NCBI RefSeq assembly: GCF_037969875.1 | Contig: NZ_CP150218.1 | Coordinates: forward strand, 434,001 to 498,000 | DNA: 64,000 nt | Direction: 5' to 3' | Source: Paenibacillus sp. FSL R7-0337 | GTDB taxonomy: Bacteria; Bacillota; Bacilli; Paenibacillales; Paenibacillaceae | In this document: positions 60,782-64,000 of the stretch, in pieces | Layout of the letters: each line of letters starts with the position of its first letter | Position numbering within the stretch: position 1 is the stretch's first letter | Translations under genes and position numbers: made by a program | Notes under the pieces: generated by a model | Told to the model about the DNA's origin: nothing | Database searches by the model: none | Seen by the model: only the letters and a program-made list of their open reading frames with translations

Positions 60782-61663
60782 GTGTACAAGGGGTTTCGGT
60801 CTGAATCTTTTACTGCATGGGCGTTTATGGCGCCGGGGCTGCTGTTTCTGGCGGTATTTACCTTTTGGCCGATTATATACGGAGTACCGCTCTCATTGAC
60901 AGATTATTCGGTCATTGCCGAGACGAATTATGTAGGTCTGGATAACTTCACCCGGGCCTTCCAGGATCATAATTTCCTGATTTCACTGTGGAATTCACTG
61001 GTGTATGTGCTGATTGTGCCGGTGATTCAGATCATTTCGATCTTAATGGCGATTCTGGTCAACAGCCGGATTCCTGGAGTCAAAATGTTCCGGGCCGCCT
61101 ACTATATACCTGTCGTGACCTCGATGGTTGCGGTAGCGCTGATCTGGAGCTGGCTGCTCGGCAATAACGGAGTTGTCAATTACCTGCTGCTGAAGGCAGG
61201 GATGATCAGTGAACAGGTCTCCTGGCTATCCACGAGCAGCACGGCTCTGTATGTTCTAATGTTCATTACGATGTGGAAGGGCCTCGGCTATTACATGATG
61301 CTCTATCTGGCGGGGCTTCAGGGCATTCCGGCTGATCTGTATGAGGCCGCAAGAGTGGATGGGGCAGGGCCGCTGCGGCTGATTGTACATGTGACGCTGC
61401 CGCTATTACGCCCTCATATTCTGTTCTGCACACTAATCTCGGTCATGGGCGCGATCCGGGTGTTCGATGAGGTCTACATTCTGACCAAGGGCGGGCCGGG
61501 AACGTCCACGCTGACCTCAAGCGTCTATATTTTTCAAAAAGGGCTGGAGCAGTTCAACTTCGGCTATGCCTCGGCGCTCGGGCTGATCGTCAGTGTGATG
61601 GTGGGAGCGCTTAGTGTACTCGTATTCAGGCTGAACCGGAAAGGCGGGGTGAATTCCTATTGA
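60782..61663 (+). CDS. Sugar ABC transporter permease, MalF/UgpA-like
   Basis: 293-residue permease with six helices. GFRSESFTAWAFMAPGLLFL start, LTDYSVIAETNYVGLDNFTR and EAA loop DLYEAARVDGAGPLRLIVHV are typical; TKGGPGTSTLTSSVYIFQKG is the family's terminal block. Start GTG follows AAGGAGTGGGAGG. It overlaps the next permease by 4 nt. Confidence 0.9.
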   Translation: MYKGFRSESFTAWAFMAPGLLFLAVFTFWPIIYGVPLSLTDYSVIAETNYVGLDNFTRAFQDHNFLISLWNSLVYVLIVPVIQIISILMAILVNSRIPGVKMFRAAYYIPVVTSMVAVALIWSWLLGNNGVVNYLLLKAGMISEQVSWLSTSSTALYVLMFITMWKGLGYYMMLYLAGLQGIPADLYEAARVDGAGPLRLIVHVTLPLLRPHILFCTLISVMGAIRVFDEVYILTKGGPGTSTLTSSVYIFQKGLEQFNFGYASALGLIVSVMVGALSVLVFRLNRKGGVNSY

Positions 61664-62481
61664 TGCCGCGTAGCTTACGTGTTCTGATTACTTATCTTCT
61701 GCTGATCCTGCTTGCCCTGTTCATGATGGGTCCGTTCCTGTGGCTGCTCAGCGTCTCGCTGATGCCGGGGCGCAACGTGTTTGCGAACCCGCCGGCGATT
61801 CTGCCCACCTTCATTGCATTCGACAACTATGTGCAGGTGTGGAACTTCATGAATTTCCCGCGTTACATTCTAAATACGGTCATCATCACGCTGCTGGGAG
61901 TCGTGTTCAACATTATATTGTCCTGTCTGACAGCGTATCCGCTGGCAGCCTTCCGGTTCAAGGGCCGGAGCCTGGTCTTCACGCTGCTGATCTCGACCAT
62001 GATTATTCCGTCGGCTACCGCTATGATTGTGCATTATCTGACGATTCAAGCTTTTCAATTGGGCAATACATTCTTCGGCGTTGTTCTTCCGGCTGCGGTG
62101 TCTGTGTTCAATATTTTCCTGATGCGGCAGACATTCCTGGGTATTCCGGCAGACATCCGGGATTCGGGTAAAATGGACGGGGCCTCCGAGCTGCGGATCT
62201 TCATCCAACTGGTGATGCCGCTCGTCAAGCCGGGAATTGCCGTCATCGGGCTGCTGGAGGTCATGGCCTTCTGGAACAACTTCCTGTGGCCGATTGTCGT
62301 ATTGGACGACCCGCAGAAGTATCCGCTCGCGGCGGCCCTGACGTATCTGAACGGGCAATTCTCCTATAACTTCGGCTGGATTGCCGCCGGAACCATGATC
62401 TCGGTGCTGCCAATCATCCTCGTGTTCCTGTTCACGCAGAAGTATTATATGGAAGGGATTGCTGGAGCTATAAAAGGCTAA
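61660..62481 (+). CDS. Sugar ABC transporter permease, MalG/UgpE-like
   Basis: 273-residue second permease. FLWLLSVSLMPGRNVFANPP, the EAA loop DSGKMDGASELRIFIQLVMP and the terminal QKYYMEGIAGAIKG identify the MalG branch. The frame opens at a TTG at 61660 overlapping the upstream stop (TTGA); ATG 61663 is equally placed. It precedes the GH84 gene by 18 nt. Confidence 0.9.
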   Translation: MMPRSLRVLITYLLLILLALFMMGPFLWLLSVSLMPGRNVFANPPAILPTFIAFDNYVQVWNFMNFPRYILNTVIITLLGVVFNIILSCLTAYPLAAFRFKGRSLVFTLLISTMIIPSATAMIVHYLTIQAFQLGNTFFGVVLPAAVSVFNIFLMRQTFLGIPADIRDSGKMDGASELRIFIQLVMPLVKPGIAVIGLLEVMAFWNNFLWPIVVLDDPQKYPLAAALTYLNGQFSYNFGWIAAGTMISVLPIILVFLFTQKYYMEGIAGAIKG

Positions 62482-62499
62482 CTAAGGAGGCACAACTCA

Positions 62500-64000
62500 A
62501 TGGGAATTTCGTTACGGGACTGCCAGTATCTGTTCCGCGATTATTATACGCAAGGGAAAGAGCTGGTGTTAGAGGGCCCGCAGCTGCGCTGTGAATTGGC
62601 CTCGCGGTATGCCATGAATCAGGATGTCCACGGTCTGATAGAAGAAGGCGGAGACATCGTAATTCTGGAACCAGCGGGACCGGGCGTAGCCACCGCCGAT
62701 AAAGGCAATGCGCAGCTGATGCTGGTGTATGACGCTGGGCTTGCTGCGGACGGATACCGCCTGGTGATTGGAGAGGACGCGAAGCTGGTCATTGCTGCGT
62801 CTAACAGGCGGGGGCTAAAATACGGGCTGGATGCGCTGACAATGCTCCTTATCGTGGAGGAGGATTGCTGCCGCCTGCCGGTGGTTACGGTGGAGGATGA
62901 GCCTTCTTTTCCGGTGCGGGGCATTATTGAAGGCTTCTATGGAGTGCCATGGAGCTTCGCGGACCGGATAGATTCGGTCAGATATATGAGCGGGCACCGG
63001 ATGAACGCCTTCATGTACGCGCCGAAGGATGATCCCTATCACCGGAAGCTGTGGCGTGAGCCGTACCCGGACGATATGTTCACCAAGATTCATGAACTTA
63101 AGCAGGAATGCGATAAGCATCTGGTGGATTTCTACTATTGTATAAGCCCGGGTAATGATCTGGAATTCCGCAGCCAAGGCGACTTCGCGAAGCTGGAGGA
63201 GAAACTTGCTGCTATGATCGCAGTTGGAGTGCGCCATTTCGCACTATTAATGGATGACATAGATTATGTGCTCCAAGGTGACAACAAGCAGTTCCTGGAG
63301 CGCTCCGGGACCGCACATGCTTATGTGACGAACCGGGTCAATGATTACTTAGCCGGATGTCTGCCGCACTTCACCCTGGCTATGTGTCCATCGGAATACT
63401 GGTCGTATTGGAATACGGAGTACAAGAAGGACATCCGCGAGCAGCTTCATCCTGCTGTCAAAGTGTTCTGGACCGGCTATTTCGTCTTCGCCCCGGAGAT
63501 CGGACGGAGGCATGCGGAGGATAACCATGGATTTTACGGGCATGAGCTGTGGTTGTGGGACAATATTCCGGTGAATGACTGTGATAAGGACCGGCTGTTC
63601 CTCGATCCGGTGCGCGGGCGCAGCTCCCGGCTCGGCAGGTACGGGCATACAGCCGTCGTTGCCAATCCGATGAATCAGTGGGAATGCTCCAAGATCACGC
63701 TTGGCACGATGGCCCATTATATGTGGAACAGCGAGCGCTACATGCCGGAGCTGTCCTGGGAACTGTCCGTGCGTGAATTCGCCGGAGCGCTTGCGGAGGA
63801 CATGATGTTCTTCTGCCGCCAGAATCTGAATAACCGCCTGTATTCCGGCGGCTACCCGGAGCTGGACGATGCGCTGGCGGAGCGCGATCTGGAGCGGCTT
63901 GACGCTTATTTCAGCCGGTTGGAGGAGGCAGCCGTGCGGCTTGGCGGCTTAGACAAAGCTAAATTTATCGAAGAAGCTGGGCCTTGGCTGCGCCGGGCGA
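62500..64000 (+). CDS. GH84 beta-N-acetylglucosaminidase, 5' part
   Basis: First 500 codons; the gene runs off the right edge. Residues ~1-135 match the GH84 N-terminal GH20b-like domain. The catalytic barrel starts RGIIEGFYGVPWSF (EGFYG 144-148) and has the paired aspartates of substrate-assisted catalysis, Asp252 and Asp253, in ALLMDDIDYV. Later blocks VFWTGYFVFAPEI and VANPMNQWECSK are also GH84-like. It removes terminal beta-GlcNAc. No signal peptide is present (start MGISLRDCQYLF), so this enzyme is cytosolic and would act on imported saccharides. AAGGAGG precedes the ATG. Confidence 0.92.
   Translation, partial: MGISLRDCQYLFRDYYTQGKELVLEGPQLRCELASRYAMNQDVHGLIEEGGDIVILEPAGPGVATADKGNAQLMLVYDAGLAADGYRLVIGEDAKLVIAASNRRGLKYGLDALTMLLIVEEDCCRLPVVTVEDEPSFPVRGIIEGFYGVPWSFADRIDSVRYMSGHRMNAFMYAPKDDPYHRKLWREPYPDDMFTKIHELKQECDKHLVDFYYCISPGNDLEFRSQGDFAKLEEKLAAMIAVGVRHFALLMDDIDYVLQGDNKQFLERSGTAHAYVTNRVNDYLAGCLPHFTLAMCPSEYWSYWNTEYKKDIREQLHPAVKVFWTGYFVFAPEIGRRHAEDNHGFYGHELWLWDNIPVNDCDKDRLFLDPVRGRSSRLGRYGHTAVVANPMNQWECSKITLGTMAHYMWNSERYMPELSWELSVREFAGALAEDMMFFCRQNLNNRLYSGGYPELDDALAERDLERLDAYFSRLEEAAVRLGGLDKAKFIEEAGPWLRRA

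Overview
The window reads as chromosomal DNA of a Paenibacillus-like, Gram-positive, endospore-forming saprophyte. The evidence is an SLH-domain surface protein, a GerA-type spore germinant receptor operon, lipoprotein-anchored ABC sugar importers paired with YesM/YesN-type two-component regulators, a Listeria/Paenibacillus-type rifampicin phosphotransferase, and a biotin operon resembling the B. subtilis BirA regulon. No rRNA, tRNA, CRISPR array or prophage was seen.

Layout. 1-7.5 kb: the 3' end of an SLH protein, a WYL regulator divergent from a GyrI-like gene and an unrecognised gene, a TrmB/MFS pair, an LprI-like lipoprotein and a DUF1835-type protein. 7.7-16.4 kb: a 2131-residue secreted PL11-CE12-CE12 pectin enzyme, a 51-nt repeat array, then a secreted BNR-type protein. 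16.7-20.6 kb: rph with a clear promoter, an ABC ATPase, and a 65-residue ORF behind a hairpin. 20.6-25.1 kb: GH4 alpha-galactosidase, divergent AraC regulator, AIR-synthase-like protein, and a dead IS3-family element. 25.4-31.5 kb: orphan AAA ATPase, flavoprotein, and a gerA-gerB-gerC-gerD-like operon. 31.6-44.3 kb: sugar importer (two permeases and a lipoprotein), YesN/YesM, a second 51-nt array, secreted GH43 and cytosolic GH127-like enzyme, together a plausible arabinan/pectin side-chain locus. 44.4-50.1 kb: birA divergent from bioY-yhfT-ecfA-ecfA-ecfT, with a BirA operator on the bioY promoter. 50.1-53.5 kb: TIM-barrel-AraC fusion, Tm-1-like protein and free TIM-barrel protein. 53.5-59.2 kb: secreted erythromycin-esterase-like protein and nosDLYF-tlpA without nosZ. 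59.3-64 kb: second sugar importer followed by a truncated GH84 enzyme.

The main theme is plant polysaccharide use: secreted multidomain enzymes cut pectin and arabinan, ABC importers take up the products, and cytosolic glycosidases finish them. Candidate cre sites suggest carbon catabolite control. Two less expected items stand out. One is the three-gene module that reproduces, as separate bacterial genes, the two halves of the tomato antiviral protein Tm-1, with one half also fused to an AraC DNA-binding domain. The other is a set of intergenic repeat families with unrelated sequence but a shared pitch of about 51 nt (roughly five helical turns). All calls come from reading the sequence and from remembered family features; no database search was run.
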